Assembly: GCA_964492545.1 (NCBI GenBank)
Contig: CAZBKO010000062.1
Span: 1-13,216 of the forward strand
Reading direction: 5' to 3'
DNA from: RGIG1934 sp964492545
Lineage (GTDB): Bacteria; Bacillota; Clostridia; Lachnospirales; Lachnospiraceae
DNA: 13,216 nucleotides
This document shows, piece by piece, positions 6,333-13,216 of the stretch. Under the pieces are notes generated by a model. That model searched no databases. It was not told where the DNA came from and was given only the letters and a program-made list of their open reading frames with translations. Each line of letters starts with the position of its first letter. Within the stretch, counting starts at the first letter, position 1. The translations under genes were made by a program, and so were the position numbers.

Positions 6333-6352
6333 GTATTCCGGCAATATTCTAT

Positions 6353-6381
6353 TTGATTTTACCTACAATACCATATATAAT
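6353..6381 (+). promoter_or_regulatory. Sigma-A-like promoter of xerD
   Basis: TTGATT (6353-6358, 4/6) and TATAAT (6376-6381, 6/6) are separated by 17 bp in the gap between spoIIM and xerD. Transcription would start near 6388, about 34 nt before the xerD ATG. This would let xerD be expressed independently of spoIIM. Confidence 0.55.
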
Positions 6382-6421
6382 ATTTCGTAGAGAAGATATT
6401 ATATATACGAAGGGTGAGAAT

Positions 6422-7312
6422 ATGGATCAGGAGATTAACAATTTTATATTATATATAAAAGATGTTAAAAAATTATCTGACAATACTGAAATATCATACA
6501 GAAGAGATTTGAAAAAGTTAGCTGAATACTTAGAAGGTCAGGGGATTATTGATATGGCCAAAGTTAATTCAACTAACCTTAATTCATATATATTATTTTT
6601 AGAGCGAAATGGAAAATCAGCTGCTACAATTTCAAGAAGTATTGCAGCAATCAAGGCATTTTTTCATTATGAACTTCTAAATGGAAGTATTAAGGGTGAG
6701 CCTTCACTTAATCTTAGAGGACCGGCAGTGAAGAAGAAGATGCCAACAATAATCAATGTAAATAATATGGATAAGTTGTTGGATGTTCCGGATACCAAGT
6801 GCGTTAAGGGAATCCGAGATAAAGCTATGCTCGAAATTCTATATGCTACAGGTATTAGAGTAAGCGAGCTTGTGAATTTGAAGATGCATGATGTCAATGT
6901 CGTTTTGGGATATATAACATGCCATGATGAAAAAAAGGAACGAATAATTCCATTTGGCAATTCTGCAAAGACGGCCCTTATTACATATGTAAGTGAATCA
7001 AGAGGAAAGTTATGTCTTAATGCGGAAGAAGATAGTGAATATTTGTTTCTGAATTGCCATGGTAAGCCAATGAGCCGTCAGGGATTTTGGAAGATAATAA
7101 AGTATTATGGAGAAGCGGCTGGAATAGAAGAGGATATAACGCCACATATGCTTCGACATTCATTTGCTGCTCATATGGTGGAAAATGGAGCAGATTTGAG
7201 AGCTGTTCAGGAGATGCTTGGACATTCGGATATCTCTACAACTCAGATGTATTTTAATCTAAGTACTAAGCGTATAAGAGATGAATACACAAAAGCTCAT
7301 CCTCGTAAATAA
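6422..7312 (+). CDS. xerD: Tyrosine recombinase XerD
   Basis: This 296-residue site-specific recombinase resolves chromosome dimers at dif with its partner XerC; 296 is the same length as Bacillus XerD. The N-terminal SAM-like core-binding domain spans about 1-85 (FILYIKDVKKLSDNTEISYR). The catalytic domain has all six active residues: Arg146 in ATGIRVSEL, Lys172 in the beta-hairpin DEKKERIIPFG, His242 and Arg245 in HMLRHSFAAHM, His268 in LGHSDISTTQMY, and nucleophile Tyr277. The ATG at 6422 has the weak SD AAGGGTGAG just upstream. A TTG at 6353 in the same frame overlaps the promoter and would add 23 atypical residues, so it was rejected. Position after spoIIM and near deoB matches chromosomal xerD in Firmicutes, which argues against a phage or transposon integrase. 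No dif-like site was recognised nearby. Confidence 0.95.
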   Translation: MDQEINNFILYIKDVKKLSDNTEISYRRDLKKLAEYLEGQGIIDMAKVNSTNLNSYILFLERNGKSAATISRSIAAIKAFFHYELLNGSIKGEPSLNLRGPAVKKKMPTIINVNNMDKLLDVPDTKCVKGIRDKAMLEILYATGIRVSELVNLKMHDVNVVLGYITCHDEKKERIIPFGNSAKTALITYVSESRGKLCLNAEEDSEYLFLNCHGKPMSRQGFWKIIKYYGEAAGIEEDITPHMLRHSFAAHMVENGADLRAVQEMLGHSDISTTQMYFNLSTKRIRDEYTKAHPRK

Positions 7313-7326
7313 TATGTGAAATAGTA

Positions 7327-7353
7327 AAAGCCAGTCATTTGATGACTGGCTTT
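7327..7353. terminator. Bidirectional terminator between xerD and aroF
   Basis: AAAGCCAGTCAT (7327-7338) and ATGACTGGCTTT (7342-7353) form a perfect 12-bp stem with a TTG loop. It lies between the convergent stops of xerD (7312) and the DAHP synthase (7368). The + strand reads TTTAAG after the stem and the minus strand TTTTACT, so both directions have a short U-tract. Confidence 0.8.
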
Positions 7354-7367
7354 AAGTATGCTGTATT

Positions 7368-8396
7368 CTAAAGTAATTCTGCTATATCAAGTAATAATCG
7401 TTCTGTCTGTGCCCATCCAATACAAGGATCTGTAATAGATTTTCCATAAACACCATCGCCAACCTTTTGGTTGCCTTCTTCGATGTAACTTTCAATCATG
7501 AGTCCCTTGACAAAATTATTGATATCAGCGCTGTGACGTCTGCTGTGAAGAACTTCTTTTGAAATTCTTATCTGTTCAAAATACTGCTTAGCAGAGTTTG
7601 AATGATTAGCATCAACAATTACTGCTGGATTAACAAACTTTTTCTCACTGTACATATCATATAATCTAACTAAGTCTTCATAATGATAGTTAGGAATACA
7701 TTGTCCGTGCTTATTAACTGCACCACGTAAAATTGTATGTGTAAGTGGGTTACCGCTTGTCTTAACCTCATATCCTCTGTAGATGAATGTATGCTTTCCC
7801 TGAGCAGCAGTAACAGAATTAAGCATAACTGAAAAATCTCCACTTGTTGGATTCTTCATACCAGCAGGAATATCCATTCCACTAACAGTTAATCTGTGCT
7901 GCTGATCTTCAACAGATCTTGCACCAACAGCAACATAAGAAAGAATATCAGAAAAATATCTGTAATTCTCAGGATAAAGCATTTCATCAGCTGCAGTAAG
8001 ATTTGTCTCATTCATTACTCTGATGTGCATCTTACGAATGGAAGTAAGTCCTGCTAAAAGATCAGGCTTCTTCTCTGGATCTGGCTGATGAAGCATACCC
8101 TTGTAGCCCTCGCCTGTGGTTCTAGGCTTATTAGTATAGATTCTTGGGATGATGATAATCTTATCTTTGATTTTTTCCTGAACCTTTGCAAGTCTGGAAA
8201 CATAGTCGCACACTGCATCTTCATTATCAGCAGAACAAGGACCAATAACCATTAAAAATTTATCTGATTCCCCTGTAAAGACCTTTTTGATCTCCTTATC
8301 TCTCTCTGCTTTAAGATTGATAAGATTTTCCGGCAATGGGAATTCTTCTTTGATTTCAGCAGGAGTAGGTAGCTTTCGTAAAAATTCAAAACTCAT
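7368..8396 (-). CDS. aroF: 3-deoxy-7-phosphoheptulonate (DAHP) synthase, type I
   Basis: This 342-residue cytoplasmic enzyme condenses phosphoenolpyruvate with erythrose-4-phosphate, the first step of the shikimate pathway. It belongs to the AroF/AroG/AroH class. Visible sites are Cys54 in VIGPCSADN (metal), IPRIYTNKPRTT (residues 82-94, PEP binding), VGARSVEDQQHR (157-168), MKNPTSGD (180-187), His265 in DANHSNS (metal), Glu302 in LMIESYIEEGNQ (metal) and Asp323 in SITDPCIGW (metal). No fused ACT or chorismate mutase domain is present; any feedback inhibition would be within the barrel, and which amino acid acts cannot be read. AAGGAGG is 8 nt before the ATG on the minus strand, under a near-consensus promoter. 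It is the only minus-strand gene here and interrupts an otherwise conserved gene order. The aroF symbol follows the class; aroG or aroH would be equally defensible. Confidence 0.94.
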   Translation of the reverse strand: MSFEFLRKLPTPAEIKEEFPLPENLINLKAERDKEIKKVFTGESDKFLMVIGPCSADNEDAVCDYVSRLAKVQEKIKDKIIIIPRIYTNKPRTTGEGYKGMLHQPDPEKKPDLLAGLTSIRKMHIRVMNETNLTAADEMLYPENYRYFSDILSYVAVGARSVEDQQHRLTVSGMDIPAGMKNPTSGDFSVMLNSVTAAQGKHTFIYRGYEVKTSGNPLTHTILRGAVNKHGQCIPNYHYEDLVRLYDMYSEKKFVNPAVIVDANHSNSAKQYFEQIRISKEVLHSRRHSADINNFVKGLMIESYIEEGNQKVGDGVYGKSITDPCIGWAQTERLLLDIAELL

Positions 8397-8440
8397 AAGT
8401 TTGCCTCCTTTAATACTTTAAATAATTAAAATCTTAGGCT

Positions 8441-8469
8441 ATTATATAATATAATAAATAAATTGGCAA
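8441..8469 (-). promoter_or_regulatory. Sigma-A-like promoter of aroF
   Basis: On the minus strand TTGCCA (8469 down to 8464, 5/6) is followed after 17 bp by TATAAT (8446 down to 8441, 6/6). Transcription would start near 8434, leaving a leader of about 37 nt. That is too short for a T-box or other large riboswitch. Confidence 0.7.
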
Positions 8470-8486
8470 TAACTTTTGAAAATATA

Positions 8487-8495
8487 TGGTATAAT
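8487..8495 (+). promoter_or_regulatory. Extended -10 promoter of deoB
   Basis: TGGTATAAT is a perfect extended -10 (TGnTATAAT) about 56 nt upstream of the deoB ATG. No -35 lies at 17 bp. The nearest candidate, TTGGCA (8463-8468), is 21 bp away and overlaps the aroF -35 on the other strand. The predicted leader contains a modest hairpin, GGAGCAT (8511-8517) with ATGCTTC (8529-8535), one pair being wobble. Confidence 0.55.
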
Positions 8496-8550
8496 TAGAA
8501 CTATAAAAATGGAGCATATAAGCGGATAATGCTTCGGAAATGAGGTTGCT

Positions 8551-9720
8551 ATGAATAGAATTATTTGGATTATACTTGACAGTGCCGGAATGGGAGAACT
8601 TCCTGATGCAGATAAGTTTGGAGATAAGGGAACACACACGATTGGTCATGTGGCTAAAGCAAATAATGGCTTAAAGGTTCCCAATATGGTTAAGCTTGGA
8701 CTTGGCAATATAGAGGGTATGATTAACATTGATAAATGCAATAATATTATTGGATGCTACGGTAAGGCTGCAGAGATGTCAAATGGTAAGGACACCACAA
8801 TAGGACATTGGGAGATGACTGGAATATATTCACCAAATAAATTTATAACATTTCTTGATGGATTTCCAAAGGATATCATTGATTTGTTTTGCGAGAGAGC
8901 AGGTGTAAGTGGAGTGCTTGGAAATAAGGTGGCATCTGGAACTGAGATAATAAAAGAATTGGGAGAAGAACATATTTCAACAAAGAAACCAATAGTATAT
9001 ACATCAGCTGATAGTGTTTTTCAGATTGCATGTCATGAATCTGTATTTTCGCCAGATGAGCTGTACAGATTATGTAATATTGCACGAGACATATTGCAAG
9101 GTGAAAATGCAGTTGCAAGAGTAATTGCGAGACCATTTATAGGCAGCAATGGAAGCTTTGAAAGAACATCTAACAGGAGAGACTTCTCGTTACAACCAAG
9201 TAATGAGAATTTGTTATGCTATATGAAGGATGAAGGATATGATGTAATTGGTGTTGGAAAAATAGAAGATATATTTGCTAAGGTCGGAATAACAAAAGCA
9301 ATCCATACTAAAGATAATCAAGATGGAATCGATAAAACAATCGAATATATGAAATCAGGATTTAACGGTTTGCTATTTACAAATCTTGTTGAATTTGATT
9401 CTAAATGGGGCCATAGAAATGATTATGTTGGATATGGAAAAGGTTTGGAAGAGTTTGATGAAAGATTGCCAGAGATAATTGATGCAATGGATGACGATGA
9501 TATTTTGATTATCAATGCTGATCATGGTTGTGATCCAACAACAAAGGGAACTGATCACACAAGAGAGTATGTGCCATTGCTTGTTTACGGAAAAAATATC
9601 AAAAAGGATGTTAATCTTGGTGTTAGAACAACATTTGCAGATATAGGAGCAACCATAGGAGAGTGTTTTGACGTGAAGAAATTGCCTATTGGAAAAAGCT
9701 TTTTAGGTGAAATAAAATAA
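8551..9720 (+). CDS. deoB: Phosphopentomutase
   Basis: This 389-residue cytoplasmic Mn-dependent enzyme of the alkaline phosphatase superfamily interconverts (deoxy)ribose-1-phosphate and (deoxy)ribose-5-phosphate. Metal and catalytic motifs are intact: Asp10 in IILDSAGMGELPDA, Thr82 in GKDTTIGHWEM (aligning with the phosphorylated Thr of Bacillus DeoB), SADSVFQIACHE near residues 150-163, Asp324 and His325 in INADHGCD, and His336 in GTDHTREYVP. The length matches the family. The start is ATG with TGAGG (8541-8545) about 5 nt upstream. pdp follows with 19 nt between stop and start, so the two form an operon: pdp makes pentose-1-phosphate and DeoB makes it usable. Known regulators such as DeoR cannot be inferred from the sequence seen here. 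The Bacillus name drm is a synonym. Confidence 0.97.
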   Translation: MNRIIWIILDSAGMGELPDADKFGDKGTHTIGHVAKANNGLKVPNMVKLGLGNIEGMINIDKCNNIIGCYGKAAEMSNGKDTTIGHWEMTGIYSPNKFITFLDGFPKDIIDLFCERAGVSGVLGNKVASGTEIIKELGEEHISTKKPIVYTSADSVFQIACHESVFSPDELYRLCNIARDILQGENAVARVIARPFIGSNGSFERTSNRRDFSLQPSNENLLCYMKDEGYDVIGVGKIEDIFAKVGITKAIHTKDNQDGIDKTIEYMKSGFNGLLFTNLVEFDSKWGHRNDYVGYGKGLEEFDERLPEIIDAMDDDDILIINADHGCDPTTKGTDHTREYVPLLVYGKNIKKDVNLGVRTTFADIGATIGECFDVKKLPIGKSFLGEIK

Positions 9721-9739
9721 TACCATTTTGGAGGAATAT

Positions 9740-11065
9740 ATGAGAATATATGACATAATTGAAAATAAAAGAGATGGAAATGAGCTTTCAAAAGAAGAAA
9801 TAGAATTTGCTGTTATGGGTTTTACAAATGGTGATATACCGGATTATCAAATGTCAGCTCTGCTTATGGCTATTTATCTTAACGGCATGGATGAAAGAGA
9901 GACGCTTGATTTGACCATGACAATGGCTAACAGTGGAGATACTTTGGATTTATCTAAAATACATGGAATTAAAGTTGATAAGCATAGTACAGGAGGCGTT
10001 GGAGATAAAACATCGCTTGTTCTTGGACCAATGGTCGCTTCCTGTGGAGTGCCTGTTGCGAAGATGTCAGGGAGAGGCCTTGGACATACGGGAGGAACTA
10101 TTGATAAGCTTGAAAGTATAGAAGGATTTTCAACTACAATTTCAACAGAGGAATTCATTGATAATGTTAATGAAGTAGGAATGTCTATTGTGGGACAAAC
10201 AAAGAATTTAGCTCCTGCAGATAAAAAAATATATGCCCTTAGAGATGTAACTGCTACAGTCAGCTGCATTCCGCTTATTGCAAGCAGCATAATGAGCAAG
10301 AAAATTGCATCAGGCGCAGATGCAATAGTACTTGATGTAAAGACTGGCGATGGCGCATTTATGAAGACTGAAGCAGATGCCATTAAGCTTGCAAATGAGA
10401 TGGTCAAAATCGGAACAGGTGCCGGAAGAGATACTATTGCTGTTATTTCTGATATGGATGAACCATTGGGAAATGCAGTTGGAAATTCAATTGAGGTTAT
10501 GGAGGCCATTGATTCTTTGAGAGGAAATGGACCAAAGGATTTAATGGAATTATGCTACACATTGGGAAGCTATATGATTATGCTGGGTAAACACACTGAC
10601 TATGAAACTGCAAGAAATATGCTTACAACTGCTGTAGATAGTGGACAGGCTTTTAGTACCTTCAAAAGATTTGTAGAAGCGCAGGGTGGAGATGTGTCAT
10701 ACATTGATGATATCTCAAAATTTCCAACAAGTGCGTATACATTTAATATATGTGCTCCGGAGGATGGATTTATCGAAAGAATTCATTGCGAATCCATTGG
10801 AAAGGCATGCATGATTATTGGTGGAGGAAGGGAAAATAAGGACAGTAAGATAGATTTGAGCGTGGGAATTAAATTTATTTCAAAAGTTGGTGACAGAGTC
10901 AGAAAAAATGATATAATAGCTGTTATCTATTCAAATGATAATGATAACAAATCAAGAGAGGCCATTAGTATTGTTGAGAATTCTATTGAATATTCTCAGA
11001 AGCCTGTGTCCACAAGACCTTTGGTTAAATGGATTGTTACCAAAAATGGGATAGAGAAATACTAG
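9740..11065 (+). CDS. pdp: Pyrimidine-nucleoside phosphorylase
   Basis: This 441-residue cytoplasmic enzyme splits uridine, deoxyuridine or thymidine with phosphate into free base and pentose-1-phosphate. The all-alpha N-terminal domain (MRIYDIIENKRDGNELSKEE) leads to the phosphate-binding signature KHSTGGVGDK at residues 81-90, then VAKMSGRGLGHTGGTIDKLE. Next come LRDVTATVSCIPLIASSIMSKK and DVKTGDGAFM, which hold the pyrimidine and phosphate site. The C-terminal domain (GFIERIHCESIGKA ... GGGRENKDSKIDLSVGI) is the usual alpha/beta cap. ATG 9740 was chosen because GGAGG (9730-9734) is 5 nt upstream; a TTG at 9728 overlaps that SD. Pdp rather than DeoA is preferred because Firmicutes members are generally the broad-specificity Pdp type. 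The enzyme feeds DeoB, encoded directly upstream. Confidence 0.95.
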   Translation: MRIYDIIENKRDGNELSKEEIEFAVMGFTNGDIPDYQMSALLMAIYLNGMDERETLDLTMTMANSGDTLDLSKIHGIKVDKHSTGGVGDKTSLVLGPMVASCGVPVAKMSGRGLGHTGGTIDKLESIEGFSTTISTEEFIDNVNEVGMSIVGQTKNLAPADKKIYALRDVTATVSCIPLIASSIMSKKIASGADAIVLDVKTGDGAFMKTEADAIKLANEMVKIGTGAGRDTIAVISDMDEPLGNAVGNSIEVMEAIDSLRGNGPKDLMELCYTLGSYMIMLGKHTDYETARNMLTTAVDSGQAFSTFKRFVEAQGGDVSYIDDISKFPTSAYTFNICAPEDGFIERIHCESIGKACMIIGGGRENKDSKIDLSVGIKFISKVGDRVRKNDIIAVIYSNDNDNKSREAISIVENSIEYSQKPVSTRPLVKWIVTKNGIEKY

Positions 11066-11092
11066 ATTGATGATTAGATTAGAAAGGCATAT

Positions 11093-13078
11093 ATGATTAA
11101 GAAATTTTTTAAAGACAAAGATAATATTAAGACACTTATAATCATATTAGTGTTACCTGTTATTATAGAATTAATTATTGAGATATTTAGCAGAAGTTCT
11201 ATTATTAACGGATTTGGATTCATGTTTACACACCCTGTACCATTTTTATGTAACACATTAATAATTATGTGCACGATATCAATAGCACTGCTTGTAAAGA
11301 AAAGATTGTTTACGTATGTGCTGATATCCATAATATGGGTTGTTCTTGGAATTGTTAATATGGTGCTTTTATATTGTAGAGTTACACCATTTAATGCATC
11401 CGATTTTAGATTAATAGATTCGGCCATATCAACGGCAGGTAAGTATTTTAATGGATTTACATTTACACTGATGGCTTTGGGAATAATTGCTGTTATAGTA
11501 GTACTTGTTGTATTGTTCATCAAGTCACCAAAAGTACAATATAAGATTAACTATGTAGCCAATTTGATAGTTATTTCTATCATTTGCGTTATAACAGCAT
11601 GCGTTATAAATATATCAATTGATACTAATTTTTTGTCGCTGAGATTTTCAAATTTAACTGACTCGTATTTGGAATATGGATTTGTATATTGCTTTGGAAA
11701 TAGTTTGGTTAATACCGGAGTTAAAAAGCCTTCTGACTATTCGGAGGAAAAAATAGATGAGATAATTAAGGATATGGGCAAGGAAGATAACGCAGATGAA
11801 AAAGAAAAGATAACACCTAATGTTATTTTCTTACAGCTGGAATCATTTTTTGATATATCAAAGGTTAACTATTTGAAACTGTCAGAAAATCCAATACCTA
11901 CATTTACCAAGCTCAAAAAGAATTTTACATCGGGATATCTTAATGTTTATAATGTTGGTTATGGAACCTCCAACACGGAGTTTGAGATTATAACAGGTAT
12001 GAATCTTGATGATTTTGGCCCTGGGGAATTTCCTTACAAGACAATACTTCAGAAGACTACATGTGAAAGTATATGCTATGATTTGAAGAAAAATGGTTAT
12101 TCAACACACGCAATACATGATAATGAGGGAACATTCTATTCAAGAAATACTGTATTTGCTAATCTTGGATTTGATACATTTACATCTATTGAATACATGA
12201 ACAATATTGAATTTACACCGATGGGATGGGCAAAGGATAAATGCCTGACAAGTGAGATTGTTAATACTATGAAATCAACACCATCTCAGGATTATATTTA
12301 TACTATATCTGTTCAGGGACATGGAAGCTATCCAACTACACAGCCGGACGAGGAGCCGAGAATTACCGTTTCAGGAATTGAAGATGAAGGCAGAAAAAAC
12401 GCTTTTGAATACTATGTCAACGAAATCAATGAAATGGATCAATTTGTAGCAGAACTTATTGCACAGCTGGAAAAATATGACGAGGATGTGGTGCTTGTAA
12501 TGTATGGAGACCATTTACCGGGTCTTGGTTTTTCAGACGATGATTTAACAAACGGTTCAGTGTATCAGACAGAATATGTTATGTGGAATAATTTTGGACT
12601 GAAAAAAAATGATGAAGATGTACAGACCTTTCAGCTTGCTTCAAAGGTGATGGAGGAGCTTGGTATTTCAACAGGTGTTATTAATAATTTTCATCAAAAA
12701 TATAAAAATGACGAAGAGTATCTGACCGCTTTACAGAATCTTGAATATGACATATTATATGGAGATTTGGTTTCTTATGATGGCATAAATCCATATGAAC
12801 CAACCAATATTCACATGGGTATAAATGATATATCAATTGAGAAAGTAGTCAAAGAGAATGAAGAAGGAGATATTCTTATTGAAGGGCAGAATTTTACACC
12901 TTACAGTATAGTTTATGTGAATGGAGACAGCTATTCAACGGAATTTATCGACACAAACAAGCTGCGAATTTCATATGATTCCTTGGAGAGCCTTGATTCA
13001 TTTACAGTATGTCAGGTGACAGAGGATGGAACAACGTTGAGTGAAACAAAAGAATGCCTGTACTATGGCAATAATTAA
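11093..13078 (+). CDS. LtaS-family membrane phosphoglycerol transferase / sulfatase-fold protein
   Basis: This 661-residue protein has five N-terminal membrane segments (near 12-33, 48-68, 72-95, 121-144 and 155-174) and an extracellular alkaline-phosphatase-like domain (about 235-560), as in lipoteichoic acid synthase LtaS. Active-site residues are visible: Glu250 in FLQLESFFD, nucleophile Thr292 in GYGTSNTEFEIITGMN, His410 in SVQGHGSYP, and Asp473-His474 in VMYGDHLPG. The expected role is transfer of phosphoglycerol from a lipid to a growing cell-surface polymer; the exact polymer is not determined. Residues about 570-661 form an additional beta-rich tail with DILIEGQNFTPYSIVYVNG, resembling an IPT/TIG immunoglobulin-like fold, which classical LtaS lacks. 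AAAGG (11083-11087) is 5 nt before the ATG. Only 27 nt separate it from pdp, so it may share the deoB-pdp transcript, although the pathways differ. Confidence 0.88.
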   Translation: MIKKFFKDKDNIKTLIIILVLPVIIELIIEIFSRSSIINGFGFMFTHPVPFLCNTLIIMCTISIALLVKKRLFTYVLISIIWVVLGIVNMVLLYCRVTPFNASDFRLIDSAISTAGKYFNGFTFTLMALGIIAVIVVLVVLFIKSPKVQYKINYVANLIVISIICVITACVINISIDTNFLSLRFSNLTDSYLEYGFVYCFGNSLVNTGVKKPSDYSEEKIDEIIKDMGKEDNADEKEKITPNVIFLQLESFFDISKVNYLKLSENPIPTFTKLKKNFTSGYLNVYNVGYGTSNTEFEIITGMNLDDFGPGEFPYKTILQKTTCESICYDLKKNGYSTHAIHDNEGTFYSRNTVFANLGFDTFTSIEYMNNIEFTPMGWAKDKCLTSEIVNTMKSTPSQDYIYTISVQGHGSYPTTQPDEEPRITVSGIEDEGRKNAFEYYVNEINEMDQFVAELIAQLEKYDEDVVLVMYGDHLPGLGFSDDDLTNGSVYQTEYVMWNNFGLKKNDEDVQTFQLASKVMEELGISTGVINNFHQKYKNDEEYLTALQNLEYDILYGDLVSYDGINPYEPTNIHMGINDISIEKVVKENEEGDILIEGQNFTPYSIVYVNGDSYSTEFIDTNKLRISYDSLESLDSFTVCQVTEDGTTLSETKECLYYGNN

Positions 13079-13091
13079 TCATATTTTTAGT

Positions 13092-13133
13092 AAAACCTTG
13101 GTAAAATATAGTAATATATATTACCGAGGTTTT
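13092..13133 (+). terminator. Terminator after the LtaS-like gene, overlapping the next SD
   Basis: AAAACCTTGGTAA (13092-13104) pairs with TTACCGAGGTTTT (13121-13133), 13 bp with one wobble, plus five inner A-U pairs around a GTAA loop. The right arm ends in TTTTCTT. The same arm contains GAGG (13126-13129), the probable SD of the gene starting at 13137, so folding would also hide that SD. Confidence 0.75.
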
Positions 13134-13136
13134 CTT

Positions 13137-13216
13137 ATGTTTAAAAGAGTGTTGAGCTTGTTAATTATACTATTATTAATGCCTGCGCAAATATGCTATG
13201 GTAAAGAAAAAAAATC
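13137..13216 (+). CDS. Secreted protein, N-terminus only (possible DacF-type carboxypeptidase)
   Basis: The frame ATG-TTT-AAA-AGA stays open for 26 codons to the window end and is cut off by it. It encodes MFKRVLSLLIILLLMPAQIC followed by YGKEKK: a charged n-region, a Leu/Ile-rich core and a polar c-region, so a Sec signal peptide. The Cys is preceded by Ile, which does not fit a lipobox, so a lipoprotein is unlikely. GAGG lies 7 nt upstream. In Bacillus the gene after drm and the nucleoside phosphorylase is dacF, a penicillin-binding carboxypeptidase with a signal peptide. Identity as dacF is only a positional guess; the coding start itself is well supported. Confidence 0.6.
   Translation, partial: MFKRVLSLLIILLLMPAQICYGKEKK

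Noticed and set aside
6353..6421. TTG start extending XerD by 23 residues
   Set aside because: The stretch overlaps a good promoter, and the protein from ATG 6422 has the standard 296 residues.
6422..7312. xerD as a phage or integron integrase marking a mobile element
   Set aside because: Length, residues and gene order are those of the chromosomal housekeeping recombinase, and no attachment-site repeats or phage genes flank it.
9874..10509. 211-codon open frame on the minus strand
   Set aside because: It lies wholly inside pdp, has a low-complexity Ser/Ile/Pro-rich translation with no family motif, and has no SD. It is a shadow of the coding strand.
11074..11523. 149-codon minus-strand frame opposite the LtaS-like N-terminus
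   Set aside because: Its hydrophobic, Asn/Ile/Thr-rich composition is the antisense of the membrane segments. It has no SD or promoter.
1..13216. tRNA, rRNA, CRISPR array, insertion sequence or toxin-antitoxin pair
   Set aside because: I saw no cloverleaf, regularly spaced repeat array, transposase motif or paired small ORFs on either strand.

Overview
The window looks like chromosomal core sequence from a low-GC Gram-positive of the class Clostridia, most likely a Lachnospiraceae relative. This is inferred from AT-rich codon use, purine-rich Shine-Dalgarno (SD) sites, sigma-A-type promoters, a spoIIM homologue, an LtaS-type polymer synthase and Firmicutes-style gene order. No 16S gene is present, so the genus is not established.

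Layout. (1) 1-944: the 3' end of recA, then recX 2 nt downstream (recombination and its control). (2) 945-1293: a 349-nt gene-free stretch with two back-to-back hairpins and two tandem sigma-A-like promoters that lead into rny (RNase Y, 1294-2850), which ends in a clear intrinsic terminator. (3) 3009-5736: a PLP aminotransferase of the subgroup Ic aspartate/alanine-glyoxylate type, proC (last step of proline synthesis) behind a structured leader, and nudF (ADP-ribose pyrophosphatase). (4) 5778-7312: spoIIM, whose SD and start codon lie inside a nested hairpin, and the tyrosine recombinase xerD with its own promoter. (5) 7368-8396, minus strand: aroF-type DAHP synthase, convergent with xerD and divergent from deoB. 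(6) 8551-11065: deoB and pdp, a nucleoside-salvage pair. (7) 11093-13078: an LtaS-family membrane phosphoglycerol transferase with an extra C-terminal beta-rich domain, a terminator, and the first 26 codons of a secreted protein.

How the genes fit together. In Bacillus subtilis the order nudF ... spoIIM ... xerD - drm(deoB) - nucleoside phosphorylase - dacF - spoIIA is known. This window keeps nudF-spoIIM-xerD-deoB-phosphorylase in that order, with aroF inserted in reverse and the LtaS-like gene added. pdp releases (deoxy)ribose-1-phosphate, which DeoB converts to the 5-phosphate for central metabolism. The remaining genes are housekeeping functions.

I found no defence island, mobile element, CRISPR array or RNA gene, and no evidence of a wholly new system. 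The most interesting signals are cis-regulatory RNA structures: the spoIIM hairpin that presents GGAGG in its apical loop, the pseudoknot-capable proC leader, and a terminator that overlaps the SD of the last gene. All of these are sequence-based predictions.
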